The notes: generated by a model not told the origin, from the letters alone. A stretch of DNA of 64,000 nt from Burkholderia lata (GCF_000012945.1 NC_007509.1:496001-560000); one strand, 5' to 3'. Shown: positions 8,512 through 17,880, numbered from the stretch's first letter. Translations and numbers: made by a program.

Positions 8512-10248
8512 ATGAACCCGCGCCTGGCCTCACTGCCTTCCTCCGATTCCACACCTGCGCCCGCAGGCTTTCCCGACGCCGACGAACTGGCCGCGCTGCG
8601 TGCGTGGTACGCGGGCATGACCGTGCGTCAGGCCGTCGAGCGCTACCTGCCCGATCGTCTCGGCGAAGGGCGCTCGGCGCGCGGCGTGATCGGCGGGATT
8701 CGGCGCCGCCTCGTGCGCGTCGCGCGGCAGGCCGGCCGGCCCGATCTCGCGGAGCAGCTCGGTCATCCCGACGGTGAGCGTACGCGGGAGGCGAGGGCGG
8801 CGGCCGAAGCGATCGGCCTGCTGCGCCATGCACGCGCGCCGGTCCCGCAGATCAGCGACGACGTCGGCCAGTGGTTGCCCGCGCGCGCGGTCGTCGCGCT
8901 GCGTGCGCACGGGATCGCGACGCTCGCCGATCTGACGGTGCGGATTCCGCGTCGGCGCCAGTGGTGGCGTGCGATCGCAGGCCTCGGCGTGGCGAGCGCA
9001 CGCAACATCGAGGCGTTTTTCGCCGCGCATCCGGCGCTGACCGAACGGGCGCGCGCGCTGATCGCGACGACGCCGCGCGGCAGCATCGTGCCATGGGAGC
9101 AGCTGAAGCTGCCGCACGAAGTCGACGGCTCGGCCGGCACGTTCCGCGCGCCGCGCGCGACGAGCACGCTCGATGCGGACAACGATTACGCGGCCGTGCA
9201 CGCGTGGCTGTCGCTGCACGAATCGGCCGCGACGCGGCGTGCGTACCGGAAGGAGGCCGAGCGGTTGATCCTGTGGGCGATCGTCGAGCGCGGCCGTGCG
9301 TTGTCGTCGCTGACGACCGAGGATGCGGTCGCGTATCGCGCGTTCGTGCGGCGCCCGACGCCGCACGAACGCTGGGTCGGGCCCGTGCGGCCGCGCGGTG
9401 CGCCGGACTGGCGGCCGTTCTCGGGCGCGCTGTCCGCGCGCTCGGCCGCGTACACGCTGTCGGTGCTCGGCGCGCTGTTCCGCTGGCTGATCGAGCAGCG
9501 CTACCTGCTCGCGAATCCGTTCGCGGGCGTCAAGGTGCGCGACACGCGCGGCGCGAACGCACTCGACACGTCGCATGCGTTCACCGAAGGCGAGTGGCTG
9601 CTCGTGCGCACGATCGCCGACGGGCTCGAATTCCGCAAAAGCACCGGCACCGGTACGCCGCAGTCGGGCTGGACGCCGGCCGCCGCGCAACGCCTGCGCT
9701 TCATTCTCGATTTCGGCTACGCGACCGGGCTGCGCGCGAGCGAGCTGGTCGGCGCGACGCTCGGCGACATCGAGACCGATGCGCACGGCGACGCGTGGCT
9801 GAAGGTGATCGGCAAGGGCAGCAAGGCCGCACGTGTCGCGCTGCCGCCGCTTGCGCGCACGGGGCTTGACCGTTTCCTGGTCGCACGGCGGCTGCCGGTC
9901 ACGCCGTCGCGCTGGCGGCCCGACACGCCGCTGATCCCGAGCCTCGCGGAAGACGGCGCGGCCGCGATCACGAGCGTGCGGCTGTGGAAGGTGATGCAGC
10001 GTTTCTTCGCGCAGACGGCCGATCAGGTCGATGCCGACAACCCCGCGCTCGCGCAGAAGCTGCGGCAGGCGAGCCCGCACTGGATGCGTCATACGCATGC
10101 GACACATGCATTGGCGCGCGGCGCGGAGTTGACGACCGTGCGCGACAACCTGCGACATGCGTCGATCTCGACGACGTCGATCTATCTGCACGGTGACGAC
10201 GTGAAGCGGGCGCGGCAGATGTCGAGCGCGTTTGCGGCCGACAAGTAG
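8512..10248 (+). CDS. Stand-alone tyrosine recombinase with DUF3701-like N-terminus
   Basis: A 578-residue phage-integrase-family recombinase. The C-terminal catalytic domain shows the full set: Arg in GLRASELVG, Lys in GKGSKAARVAL, the H-x-x-R box HWMRHTHATHAL, LRHASISTT and the nucleophile Tyr in SIYLHGDD. The middle part (YAAVHAWLSLHESAATRRAYRKE) is the SAM-like core-binding domain. The first 200 residues are a helical region (LAALRAWYAGMTVRQAVERYL) with a helix-hairpin-helix-like piece (RAHGIATLADLT), as in the DUF3701 group common in Burkholderia. I start at 8512 since the upstream in-frame part runs through the divergent promoter region. No phage or attachment site accompanies it, so it may be a domesticated Xer-like enzyme. 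Confidence 0.85.
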   Translation: MNPRLASLPSSDSTPAPAGFPDADELAALRAWYAGMTVRQAVERYLPDRLGEGRSARGVIGGIRRRLVRVARQAGRPDLAEQLGHPDGERTREARAAAEAIGLLRHARAPVPQISDDVGQWLPARAVVALRAHGIATLADLTVRIPRRRQWWRAIAGLGVASARNIEAFFAAHPALTERARALIATTPRGSIVPWEQLKLPHEVDGSAGTFRAPRATSTLDADNDYAAVHAWLSLHESAATRRAYRKEAERLILWAIVERGRALSSLTTEDAVAYRAFVRRPTPHERWVGPVRPRGAPDWRPFSGALSARSAAYTLSVLGALFRWLIEQRYLLANPFAGVKVRDTRGANALDTSHAFTEGEWLLVRTIADGLEFRKSTGTGTPQSGWTPAAAQRLRFILDFGYATGLRASELVGATLGDIETDAHGDAWLKVIGKGSKAARVALPPLARTGLDRFLVARRLPVTPSRWRPDTPLIPSLAEDGAAAITSVRLWKVMQRFFAQTADQVDADNPALAQKLRQASPHWMRHTHATHALARGAELTTVRDNLRHASISTTSIYLHGDDVKRARQMSSAFAADK

Positions 10249-10287
10249 TCACGTCGTGTGGATCGGGCAAGGGCTGCCCGCGCGTCG

Positions 10288-11004
10288 TCATGTCGGCTGT
10301 CGGCCAGCGTCCGGCTGCGCGAGGTTCTGCGCCGCGCGCGCCACGACCGCATGACGATCGGGCCGCACGCGCTCGAACAGCGCGGACACTGACGCGAGAA
10401 CGTCCGGCGCGGCCCGCTCGGGACGTCCGCAGTCGAACGGCGGCTCGGGCGCGTATTCGATGCCGAGCTGCACCGCTTGCGCGTATTCCGGGCCGGTGAT
10501 GTCGGCCATCACCGACAGCGCCATGTCGATGCCGGCGGTGACGCCGCCGCCCGTGACGACCGGGCCGTCACGCACCACACGGCCGGTATCGACGATCGCG
10601 CCGAACGGCGGCAGCAGGTCACGCCACGCCCAGTGGCAGGCGGCTCGCCGGCCTTGCAGCAACCCGGCCGCGCCGAGCACCAGCGATCCGCTGCACACGG
10701 AGGTAACATAGCGGGCGCCCAGCGCGAGCCGGCGCACTTCGCTGACGAACGCATCGTCGGCGATCGCGTCGATCACGCCGAGCCCGCCCGGCACGCAGAC
10801 GAGATCGGCGTGCGCGATGTCGGCGAGCCGCTCGACCTCCGCAAGGATCAGGCCGCTGTCCGCGCGAATCGATCCGCCGCGCACCGAGGCCCGGTGAATC
10901 CGGGCACCCGGCAGACGCCAGAACACTTCGTCCGGCCCGGTGAAATCGAGCTGCGTGACATGATCGAACAATGCGAATACGACGATGAACGGTGTAGTGG
11001 CCAT
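10288..11004 (-). CDS. DJ-1/PfpI-family protein, isonitrile-hydratase-like
   Basis: A 238-residue cytosolic protein of the DJ-1/PfpI (glutamine-amidotransferase-like) superfamily. It starts VVFALFDHVTQLDFTGPDEV. The nucleophile elbow is SVCSGSLVLGAAGLLQGRRA, with Cys about residue 100, and GGGVTAGIDMALSVMA follows. This is the pattern of isonitrile hydratase (InhA) and of the N-terminal half of GlxA regulators. I use ATG 11004, with GGGAG upstream. It is divergent from the GlxA-type regulator at 11089, whose N-terminal domain is related to it, so the regulator probably controls it. The substrate is unproven. Confidence 0.85.
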   Translation of the reverse strand: MATTPFIVVFALFDHVTQLDFTGPDEVFWRLPGARIHRASVRGGSIRADSGLILAEVERLADIAHADLVCVPGGLGVIDAIADDAFVSEVRRLALGARYVTSVCSGSLVLGAAGLLQGRRAACHWAWRDLLPPFGAIVDTGRVVRDGPVVTGGGVTAGIDMALSVMADITGPEYAQAVQLGIEYAPEPPFDCGRPERAAPDVLASVSALFERVRPDRHAVVARAAQNLAQPDAGRQPT

Positions 11005-11088
11005 CACGATCTCCCGAAGACATGAACGGCCTGTAGCATCGGGCCGCGCACCGTCCGTCGCAATGTCATTTCTCCCGCACTTTCTGCC

Positions 11089-12021
11089 ATGACCCATCGC
11101 GTCGCCATGCTCGTGTATCCCGGCTTCCAGTTGCTCGATGCGGCCGGGCCCGTTGCCGCGTTCGAGATGGCCGACTACGCGCGCACGCCGCATTACGCGG
11201 TTCGTGTCGTCGCCGCGCAGCCGGGGCTGGTCCGCAGTTCGTCGGGCGTGAGCTGGCATGCCGAGCCGCTGCCGGAAGCGGCGGACCTCGATACGTTGCT
11301 GGTCGCAGGCGGCGATGGCGTCGATGCCGCGATGGTCGACGATGCGACGTGCGCGTTCGTTCGTCGCTGCGCGGCGCGCGGCATCCGCGTGGCGAGCGTC
11401 TGTTCGGGCAGTCTGTTGCTGGCCGCGGCCGGCGTGCTGGACGGCCGGCTCGCGACCACGCACTGGGGCTGCGGCGAGCGCTTCGCGCAGGCGTTTCCGC
11501 AGGTGCGGCTGGCGCTCGATCGCATCTACGTGAATGACGGGCCGTTCTGGACGAGCGCCGGCATCACGGCCGGCATCGACCTGACGCTCGCACTGATCGG
11601 CGAGGATCGTGGCGAGCGGCTCGCGCGTGCCGTTGCGAAACGGCTGGTCGTGTACTACCGGCGCCCCGGCGGGCAGTCGCAGTTCTCGGCGCTGATCGAG
11701 CTCGACAGCGCGCAAGGGCGCTTCAAGCCGCTGCTCGACTTCATCCGCCGGAATCTTGGCGCGCGCTTGCGCGTGAGCGACCTGGCCGAGCAGGCGTGCA
11801 TGAGCCCGCGACAATTCGCGCGGGCGTTCCAGACGGAAACCGGCCTCACGCCGGCCAAGGCCGTCGAGAAACTGCGCGTGGAAGCCGCCCGCGCGGCGCT
11901 GGAAAGCGGCGCGGCGTCGCTGCAGCGCGTGGCGAACGAGTGCGGGTTCGGCGATACGGAGAACATGCGGCGCAGTTTCCAGCGGTGGCTGGGTGTCGCG
12001 CCGTCGGCGTTGCGTTCGTAG
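11089..12021 (+). CDS. GlxA-type AraC-family regulator
   Basis: A 310-residue transcription factor joining a DJ-1/PfpI-like ligand domain (residues 1-190; VAMLVYPGFQLLDAAGPVA, Cys in ASVCSGSLLLAAAGVLDGR) to a C-terminal AraC DNA-binding domain (RLRVSDLAEQACMSPRQFAR, LQRVANECGFGDTENMRRSF). No good Shine-Dalgarno precedes the ATG. It lies 84 bp from the divergent DJ-1/PfpI gene at 10288-11004 and is the natural candidate to activate it. The ligand is unknown. Confidence 0.9.
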   Translation: MTHRVAMLVYPGFQLLDAAGPVAAFEMADYARTPHYAVRVVAAQPGLVRSSSGVSWHAEPLPEAADLDTLLVAGGDGVDAAMVDDATCAFVRRCAARGIRVASVCSGSLLLAAAGVLDGRLATTHWGCGERFAQAFPQVRLALDRIYVNDGPFWTSAGITAGIDLTLALIGEDRGERLARAVAKRLVVYYRRPGGQSQFSALIELDSAQGRFKPLLDFIRRNLGARLRVSDLAEQACMSPRQFARAFQTETGLTPAKAVEKLRVEAARAALESGAASLQRVANECGFGDTENMRRSFQRWLGVAPSALRS

Positions 12022-12235
12022 GCGGGCGTGGTCATGCTGTCGCCGCTTCGATCGCGATCGTCTCGCACAGCAGGGTGGCGTAATGGAACTGTCAGGCGGT
12101 AGTGGGCCCGTAAGGCCCGCCCATGCCTGAATGCGCGTTCCGCTGACGAACGGATGACGCATCGCAGTGTATCCGCCAATCAGGCGGAACGGTCCGCCAC
12201 TCACGGTGGTCATAAACTTTTTGTAAGGAACAGAG

Positions 12236-12559
12236 ATGGCATCGAGCCAAGGCACAGTCGATTTCATCGTCGAACAAATGGCGGCAGCCGGCACCGTATC
12301 GGCGCGCAAGATGTTCGGCGAGTACGGCATCTATTGCGACGGCAAGATGGCCGCGCTCGTCTGCGACGATCGGCTGTTCGTCAAGCCGACGCCCGAAGGG
12401 CGCGCGTTTCTCGGCACGTGCGAAGAAGGTTCGCCGTATCCCGGCGCGAAGCCGCATCTCGTGATCTCCGGCGAGCGCTGGGACGATCGCGAATGGCTGT
12501 CGGCGCTGATCCGGATCACCGCCGCGCAGTTGCCGGTGCCGGTGAAGCGGAGCCGATAG
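12236..12559 (+). CDS. TfoX N-terminal-domain protein
   Basis: A 107-residue protein made only of the TfoX-N domain: SARKMFGEYGIYCDGKMAALVCDDRLFVK is the signature stretch (residues 23-51), followed by PYPGAKPHLVISGERWDD. TfoX of gammaproteobacteria is a competence regulator, but single-domain forms like this one are widespread and have no established role. AAGGA precedes the ATG. The 214-bp gap upstream contains a short TCCGCC-N5-GGCGGA stem at 12172-12188. Confidence 0.85.
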   Translation: MASSQGTVDFIVEQMAAAGTVSARKMFGEYGIYCDGKMAALVCDDRLFVKPTPEGRAFLGTCEEGSPYPGAKPHLVISGERWDDREWLSALIRITAAQLPVPVKRSR

Positions 12560-12647
12560 CGGGTTTTCGCGTGCCATGTTGCGCTGCGGCCAGGCGTATT
12601 CTGTGACACATGTGCGCGACCATCGCGCATCCGGTGGGAGCACAAGA

Positions 12648-13559
12648 ATGAACACATCCGGACATCCGCGCGGCACGTGGCTTGCTCGCCGCGCCCGGCA
12701 CGCGCTCGTCGCGGCCCTGTGCGTGGGCTGGAGCGCGCTGTCGTTCGGCGCGGACGATGCGGCGACGCTGCTCGAGCGTTACCGCAGCCTCGGCGCGCAA
12801 CTGAAGGACAACGCGTTTCACCGTCCGCTGGTTCTCGAATCGGCGGAAGCGTCGTCGTCGCTGAAGGGCGATATCTACGCGGTGGTCGACTATCCGTACA
12901 CGGTCGTGAGCAGCCAGCTCGACGATCCCGCGCAGGGCCCCGCGAACTGGTGCGCGGTGCTGATCCTGCACCTGAACACGAAGTATTGCCACGCGTCGAG
13001 CGGCAGCAACGGCCCGGTGCTCGACGTGAACCTCGGCCGCAAGATCCAGCAGAAGCTGTCGGACACCTATCGCGTGCAGTTCCGCTATCGCGTGGCGGCC
13101 GCGACGCCCGACTATTTCCAGGTCGACCTGACCGCCGACAGCGGCCCGATGGGCACGAAGGATTACCGGATCGCGCTGGAGGCCGTGCCGGTCGGCGCGT
13201 CGCGCACGTTCCTGCATCTCACGTATTCGTACGGCTTCGGCACGGTGGGTCGCATGGCGATGAAGACCTACCTCGCGACCGTCGGCAGCGACAAGGTCGG
13301 CTTCACGACCGTCAGCGGCGGATCGGCCGCGCAGCCGCAGTACATCGGCGGCGTGCGCGGGCTGCTGGAGCGCAACACGATGCGCTACTACCTCGCGATC
13401 GACACGTATCTCGCGACGCTCGACAAGCCGCTCGACCAGCGCCTCACGCGCTGGTTCGACGCGACCGAGCAGTATCCGCAGCAACTGCACGAGGTCGAGC
13501 GCGGTGCGTATATGCAGATGAAAGCGCAGGAGGTGCAGCGGCAGCAGGCGGCGCGGTAG
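12648..13559 (+). CDS. Exported protein of unknown function
   Basis: A 303-residue protein with an N-terminal signal (RHALVAALCVGWSALSFGA, cut near residue 32). ATG 12648 is preceded by GGTGGGAG. The mature part is a beta-rich domain with cysteines in NWCAVLILHLNTKYCHA, likely a periplasmic disulfide, and a C-terminal helical part (LLERNTMRYYLAIDTYLATL). I do not recognise a characterised family. It stands alone, convergent with the DUF4132 gene 25 bp away. Confidence 0.7.
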   Translation: MNTSGHPRGTWLARRARHALVAALCVGWSALSFGADDAATLLERYRSLGAQLKDNAFHRPLVLESAEASSSLKGDIYAVVDYPYTVVSSQLDDPAQGPANWCAVLILHLNTKYCHASSGSNGPVLDVNLGRKIQQKLSDTYRVQFRYRVAAATPDYFQVDLTADSGPMGTKDYRIALEAVPVGASRTFLHLTYSYGFGTVGRMAMKTYLATVGSDKVGFTTVSGGSAAQPQYIGGVRGLLERNTMRYYLAIDTYLATLDKPLDQRLTRWFDATEQYPQQLHEVERGAYMQMKAQEVQRQQAAR

Positions 13560-13584
13560 GCGGTGCCTGCTGCCGCATCGCCGC

Positions 13585-15762
13585 TCAGTCGAGCAACCCC
13601 GCGACCACATCGACGATCCGCTGCAGCAGCGCTTCGTCGTAAGGCAGCCACGGCACCGCGCGCAGCGGTGACGGCGGCGGCACGATCGCGGGTTCGACCG
13701 GTTCGCCGTCGCGCATCACGCGCCCGGTCGCGCAATGCACCGACCACGCACCGACGCGCACATGGCGTTCGTCGATCGTCATCTTCCCTTGCGCCACCGG
13801 CCCGGCGAACACGAGCGACAGCACGTGCCGGCGATGGCGCGCCATCGTGCCCAACGGCACATCCGACAACCGGTTCAGGCGCTGCCAGCGTTCCGCTTCG
13901 AGCTCACGCTGGCGCACCGGGTCGACCGTGAGCGCGGCGGCGGCTGCGCGTGTTGCGTCGTCGTCGAGCGCGAACGCGGCGACGCTCACGAGCAAGTCGA
14001 CCGCGCGCGCCACTTCGGAGAACACGACGCGATCGATCTCGCCGATCGGCAGCGGCACCCAGCGCCGGTCGTGCCGGCGTTCGAAGTGCAGCCGGCGCGA
14101 CGTGCCGTGGCTTTCCGAGCCCGGATAGAGACGCGCATCGACGAAGAAGGTCGCGCGCACGTCGCCGAATTCGCGGACCAGCCCGTCGTCGTACGCGCGG
14201 ATCGACCAGCCTTCGCGGCGCGCGACGCCAACCAGCGGCCGGCTCGACAGCACGTGGCCTTCGAACATCGCGGAATCGCTGGCTGGCGTGTCACCGTCGG
14301 CCGGCACGTAGTATTCGCGGAAAGCCTGCCTGACCGGCTGCCGCAGCGTGCGGCCGACGATCGCGCGTTGCCACGCGAGCCGCTCGTCCGCGTCGGCCAG
14401 CAGCGGGTGCCATAGCCGGATGTCGCTGTCGCCGGCGAGGTCGATCGCGTGCCCGGCCACGTCGCGCAGCACGACCTTGCCCTTTGCGATGTCCGGCATG
14501 AACGACCGCGTCGATCCATCGGCGCTGCGCGCGTGCCAGATCATGCGTGCGGCGAACGCGGCGCCGGCCGGCGCATCGACGAGGCGCTCGCGCCATTCGG
14601 CATGGCCGAGCGTCATCGACTGCCAGAAGCCGGCTTCCATGCAGGTGGCGAGCATCGCGAGCTGCTTCTTGTCGGGCTTCGCGTCGAGCGTCATGCGCAG
14701 CGCGGTATGCGGCCGTTCGCCGAGCGCGCGTTCGGCCGGCTTCAGGTTGCGCGCGAGCTTCTTTTGCACGCCGGCATGCCGCACGGTGGCCAGCGCGTCG
14801 CGCAGCGCACGCACGCTCTCGGGTGTCGGGATCGTCTCGACCGCGTGGCCGAGTGCGATCGCGAGCGACTGTGACGGCGCGGTTTTCGCGGCCGTCGGTG
14901 CGACGCACACGCCGGTCAGCAGCGGCCCGATCAGCGGGCGCAGCCACGCTTCGTCGCGATAGGCGGCCACGCGCGCGGCGCGTGCGACGACCTGGGCGTC
15001 GTCGGTCGTGAACGCACGATCGGCTTCGTATGGAACGGTGCCCGCGTGGAGCGCCGCGACCTGCTGCGCGGCCTCGGTCAGCGCGTCGCGCGCGAACGCG
15101 ACATATGCGGCGTCTTCCGCGAGCGTGATGGCCGGATCGCTGAAGTCGAGCCACAGTCGTCTCGGCGCGAAGTAGCCGTCGTTCGTCGCGGCCAGTGCGA
15201 GCAGCCCCGCTGGCCCGAGTGCGGGCAGCACGTCGAGTTCGCGCACGCGAAACGGCGAATCCGCCAGCGCTTGCGCATACGCGTCGCGTCGCGCCGAGAA
15301 GTCGCGGCGCCCGGCGAACCGGTCGAGTGTGTACACGCCATACGTGCTGGATCCCGAGCGCACGTCGCCTTCGTCCGGTTCGCCCGCAATGCGCGCGAGT
15401 TCGGCTTGCAGCGTCGGCGACGGCAGGGTGTCGAGACAGGGCAACTCCTCCAGCGCGCGTTTCCACTCGCCGGCCGGGATATCGCGGAACAGTTCGAGCG
15501 CGGCATCGGCGTCGACGAGCGGCACGAGTCCAAGCGCATCGATTTGCCCGTGCAGCCAGCGCGCGAATTCGGCACGCGGATCGTCGAACGCCTGGTCGCG
15601 CACCATGATCTCGTGCTCGACCCGGCGCAATGCCGGCCAGACGGCGCCGAGCGAGTGCGCGTCGAGCGTCGACAGGTCGATCGGCGTGCCGGTAAAGCGT
15701 GGATGGTCGGCGCGGCCGGTCAGGCGCGCGACGAGCAGCGCGGCGAGGTCTCGATCAGGCAT
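13585..15762 (-). CDS. DUF4132-domain protein
   Basis: A large cytosolic protein of 725 residues. The C-terminal third carries features of the DUF4132 (MolR-like) group: RQAFREYYVPADGD, MFEGHVLSSRPLVGVARREGW, a beta-rich core and HYR-like segments ahead of PIGEIDRVVFSEVARAVDLLVSVAAF. The first 400 residues form helical repeats, ALRDALATVRHAGVQKKLAR being one. There is no WGR domain, although WGR often accompanies DUF4132 elsewhere. AGGAGG precedes the ATG at 15762. The role of the family is unknown; it may be regulatory or ADP-ribose related, but nothing here decides it. Confidence 0.75.
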   Translation of the reverse strand: MPDRDLAALLVARLTGRADHPRFTGTPIDLSTLDAHSLGAVWPALRRVEHEIMVRDQAFDDPRAEFARWLHGQIDALGLVPLVDADAALELFRDIPAGEWKRALEELPCLDTLPSPTLQAELARIAGEPDEGDVRSGSSTYGVYTLDRFAGRRDFSARRDAYAQALADSPFRVRELDVLPALGPAGLLALAATNDGYFAPRRLWLDFSDPAITLAEDAAYVAFARDALTEAAQQVAALHAGTVPYEADRAFTTDDAQVVARAARVAAYRDEAWLRPLIGPLLTGVCVAPTAAKTAPSQSLAIALGHAVETIPTPESVRALRDALATVRHAGVQKKLARNLKPAERALGERPHTALRMTLDAKPDKKQLAMLATCMEAGFWQSMTLGHAEWRERLVDAPAGAAFAARMIWHARSADGSTRSFMPDIAKGKVVLRDVAGHAIDLAGDSDIRLWHPLLADADERLAWQRAIVGRTLRQPVRQAFREYYVPADGDTPASDSAMFEGHVLSSRPLVGVARREGWSIRAYDDGLVREFGDVRATFFVDARLYPGSESHGTSRRLHFERRHDRRWVPLPIGEIDRVVFSEVARAVDLLVSVAAFALDDDATRAAAAALTVDPVRQRELEAERWQRLNRLSDVPLGTMARHRRHVLSLVFAGPVAQGKMTIDERHVRVGAWSVHCATGRVMRDGEPVEPAIVPPPSPLRAVPWLPYDEALLQRIVDVVAGLLD

Positions 15763-16359
15763 GTGCGGCCTCCTGGCCGGCAGTGCGTGAGTGCGATGCT
15801 CGGATGCCGACGCGGCCGGCCGCTTCGTTCCAACACCATTTAATCGTCTGTACTTGTCGGGCGGCGCGGATCATGCCGCCGACGGCGGATGCGCGTTCGA
15901 TCGTGTACTGCATGGTCTGACTCCGGCAGTGAAAACCGTGCGGACGCACAGTATTGCACCCCAATTGACGTAGCCACGCGAAAGCCCGTGCGACGGGCGT
16001 TCCGGGCCGATCCGGCCACGCCGCGCAAGGGTCCCGACCGTCCGGTCATTTCATAAGACGTACAGTTTTCTCGCGATGCGCGAAGCGCGCCGAACTGTAC
16101 TCTTGTTCGCGTGGTCGATGTGTGTACTCGACGCCAACTGTTCTGCTCTTAAGATTCCATCATCAAGTGCACAGTGCCGCAGGTCCAGTCGTACCGGAAC
16201 CCTGTTGGCGCATCTTCAAGAGAGAGCCAGTGCGATGGAAAAGGCAAAACCGGAGGGAAAGATCAGGAATCACGACGGCCCGGTCGGCGGGCGAAACACG
16301 TGCGTGTCCGATGCAAACGGCAGGGCAGCCCAGCTGCGCGTGCCGGCGGGAGACGCGCG
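15763..16359. promoter_or_regulatory. Divergent control region upstream of the MocR regulator
   Basis: This nearly 600-bp gap separates the DUF4132 gene and the MocR-type gene. It contains the perfect inverted repeat GTACAGTT (16060-16067) and AACTGTAC (16093-16100), with a further AACTGT at 16136-16141 and a GTAC in between. Repeated half-sites of this kind are usual for GntR/MocR regulators, so this is a plausible autoregulatory site. The only candidate gene in the gap is the 42-codon frame at 16235-16363. Confidence 0.5.
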
Positions 16360-16363
16360 ATGA
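16235..16363 (+). CDS. Possible small upstream reading frame, coupled to mocR
   Basis: A 42-residue frame (MEKAKPEGKIRNHD start) whose TGA overlaps the ATG of the MocR gene as ATGA, which would allow translational coupling. An AGAGAG run sits ahead of its ATG. The composition is basic and hydrophilic with no recognisable domain. It could equally be chance in a high-GC leader. Confidence 0.25.
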   Translation: MEKAKPEGKIRNHDGPVGGRNTCVSDANGRAAQLRVPAGDAR

Positions 16364-17784
16364 AACTCTATGAAAAACTCGCGGACGACATCGAGCGCCT
16401 GATCCGCCAGGGCGTGTACCGGCACGGCGACCGGATTCCGTCGGTGCGGCAGGCGAGCCAGCAGCACCGGATCAGCATCACGACCGTACTGCACGCCTAT
16501 CTGCTGCTGGAAAGCCGCGGGCTGCTCGAAAGTCGGCCGCAGTCCGGCTATTTCGTGAACCTGCGGCGCGACGACAGCCATGCGCCGGTGCGCGAGCTGC
16601 GGCCGTCGAAGCCGATCGCGATCTCGTCGTCGGTCGACGTGAGCCGGCTGGTGCTGTCGACGCTGCGCTCGATCGGCACCGACGACGCGGTGCCGCTCGG
16701 CTCGCCGTATCCGGACCCGAGCCTGTTTCCGTTCGAGAAGCTGAACCGCTATGCGTATGCGGCCGGTCGCGACAAGTCGCTGTGGGGCGTGACGGACGGG
16801 CTGCCGCCCGGCCATCCGCGGCTGATCCGCCAGATTGCACGCCGATATCTGGAAAACGGGATGTCGGTGGACCCGAACGAGATCATCGTGACGGTCGGTG
16901 CAACGGAGGCGATCAACCTGTGTTTGCAGGCGGTCGCGAAGCCGGGCGACACGATCGCGGTGGAATCGCCGACGTTCTACGCGATGCTGCACGCGATCGA
17001 ACGGATGGGGATGAAGGCGATCGAGGTGGCAACGCATCCGGAATACGGGATCGACATTGCCGCGCTCGCCGCAATTGCGAAGTCGCAACCGATCGCCGCG
17101 TGCATGGTGATGCCGAACTTCCAGAACCCGCTCGGCTTCCAGATGCCCGACGAGCGCAAGCGCGAGCTGGTCGAGTTCGCGACGAAGACCGGGATGCCGC
17201 TGATCGAGAACGGCGTGTACAACGAACTGTATTTCGGCGATGCGCATCCGAGTTCGTTGAAGTCGTATGACCGCAGCGGGATCGTGTTGCACTGCTCGTC
17301 GTTCTCGAAGAGCCTGACGGCCGCGTACCGGATCGGCTGGGCGCTGCCGGGCCGCTATCGTGACCAGGTCGAGAAGCTGAAATTCCTGAACACGCTCGCG
17401 ACGCCGTCGTTGCCGCAGCTTGCAATCGCGGAGTTTCTCGAACGCGACGGCTACGAGCATCACCTGCGGCGCCTGCGCAAGGCATATGCGCAGCAGGCGA
17501 ACCTGATGCGCGCGATGGTGTCGCGGTTCTTCCCGGAAGGCACGCGCATCTCGAGCCCGGCCGGCGGGTACGTGCTGTGGGTCGAGTTGCCCGCGCAGGT
17601 CGACGCGATGCGGCTGTACCAGCTCGCGCTGGAGCAGGGGATCACGATCGGGCCCGGCTACATGTTCTCGATCACGGACAGCTACCGGAACTTCATCCGG
17701 CTGAACTACAGCAGCCCGTGGTCGCCGGAGATCGAGCAGGCCGTGATCACGGTCGGCAAGCTGGCCTCGGCGTGCATGCGGTGA
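16360..17784 (+). CDS. MocR-type GntR regulator with aminotransferase domain
   Basis: A 474-residue PLP-dependent regulator. Residues 1-70 are a GntR winged HTH (YEKLADDIERLIRQGVYRHG, SVRQASQQHRISITTVLHAY). From about residue 105 the protein is a fold-type I aminotransferase: PTFYAMLHAIERMG, PNFQNPLGFQM, and the PLP-lysine segment SSFSKSLTAAYRIGW. A GGCGGGAG site precedes ATG 16360. MocR proteins sense PLP adducts of amines or amino acids and usually control a nearby transporter or enzyme, but no such partner adjoins this gene. Its target is probably elsewhere, apart from self-control through the palindromes upstream. Confidence 0.9.
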   Translation: MKLYEKLADDIERLIRQGVYRHGDRIPSVRQASQQHRISITTVLHAYLLLESRGLLESRPQSGYFVNLRRDDSHAPVRELRPSKPIAISSSVDVSRLVLSTLRSIGTDDAVPLGSPYPDPSLFPFEKLNRYAYAAGRDKSLWGVTDGLPPGHPRLIRQIARRYLENGMSVDPNEIIVTVGATEAINLCLQAVAKPGDTIAVESPTFYAMLHAIERMGMKAIEVATHPEYGIDIAALAAIAKSQPIAACMVMPNFQNPLGFQMPDERKRELVEFATKTGMPLIENGVYNELYFGDAHPSSLKSYDRSGIVLHCSSFSKSLTAAYRIGWALPGRYRDQVEKLKFLNTLATPSLPQLAIAEFLERDGYEHHLRRLRKAYAQQANLMRAMVSRFFPEGTRISSPAGGYVLWVELPAQVDAMRLYQLALEQGITIGPGYMFSITDSYRNFIRLNYSSPWSPEIEQAVITVGKLASACMR

Positions 17785-17818
17785 GCGGGTGCGAGCGGTA
17801 TCTTGCGTTTCGACGACG

Positions 17819-17843
17819 AAGCCGGCCGTGTGCCGGCTTTTTT
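17819..17843 (+). terminator. Rho-independent terminator after the MocR gene
   Basis: AAGCCGGC and GCCGGCTT form a perfect 8-bp stem with a 5-nt loop, followed by a run of T on the plus strand. It lies 35 bp behind the MocR stop codon and ahead of the convergent LysR gene. Confidence 0.8.
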
Positions 17844-17880
17844 CCTGGTGCGGCCCGTGCCGCCGTCGCGTTCCGGGCCG

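Noticed and set aside
8530..10191. 553-codon frame opposite the recombinase
   Set aside because: Shadow of a gene with a complete catalytic set; no domain or ribosome site of its own.
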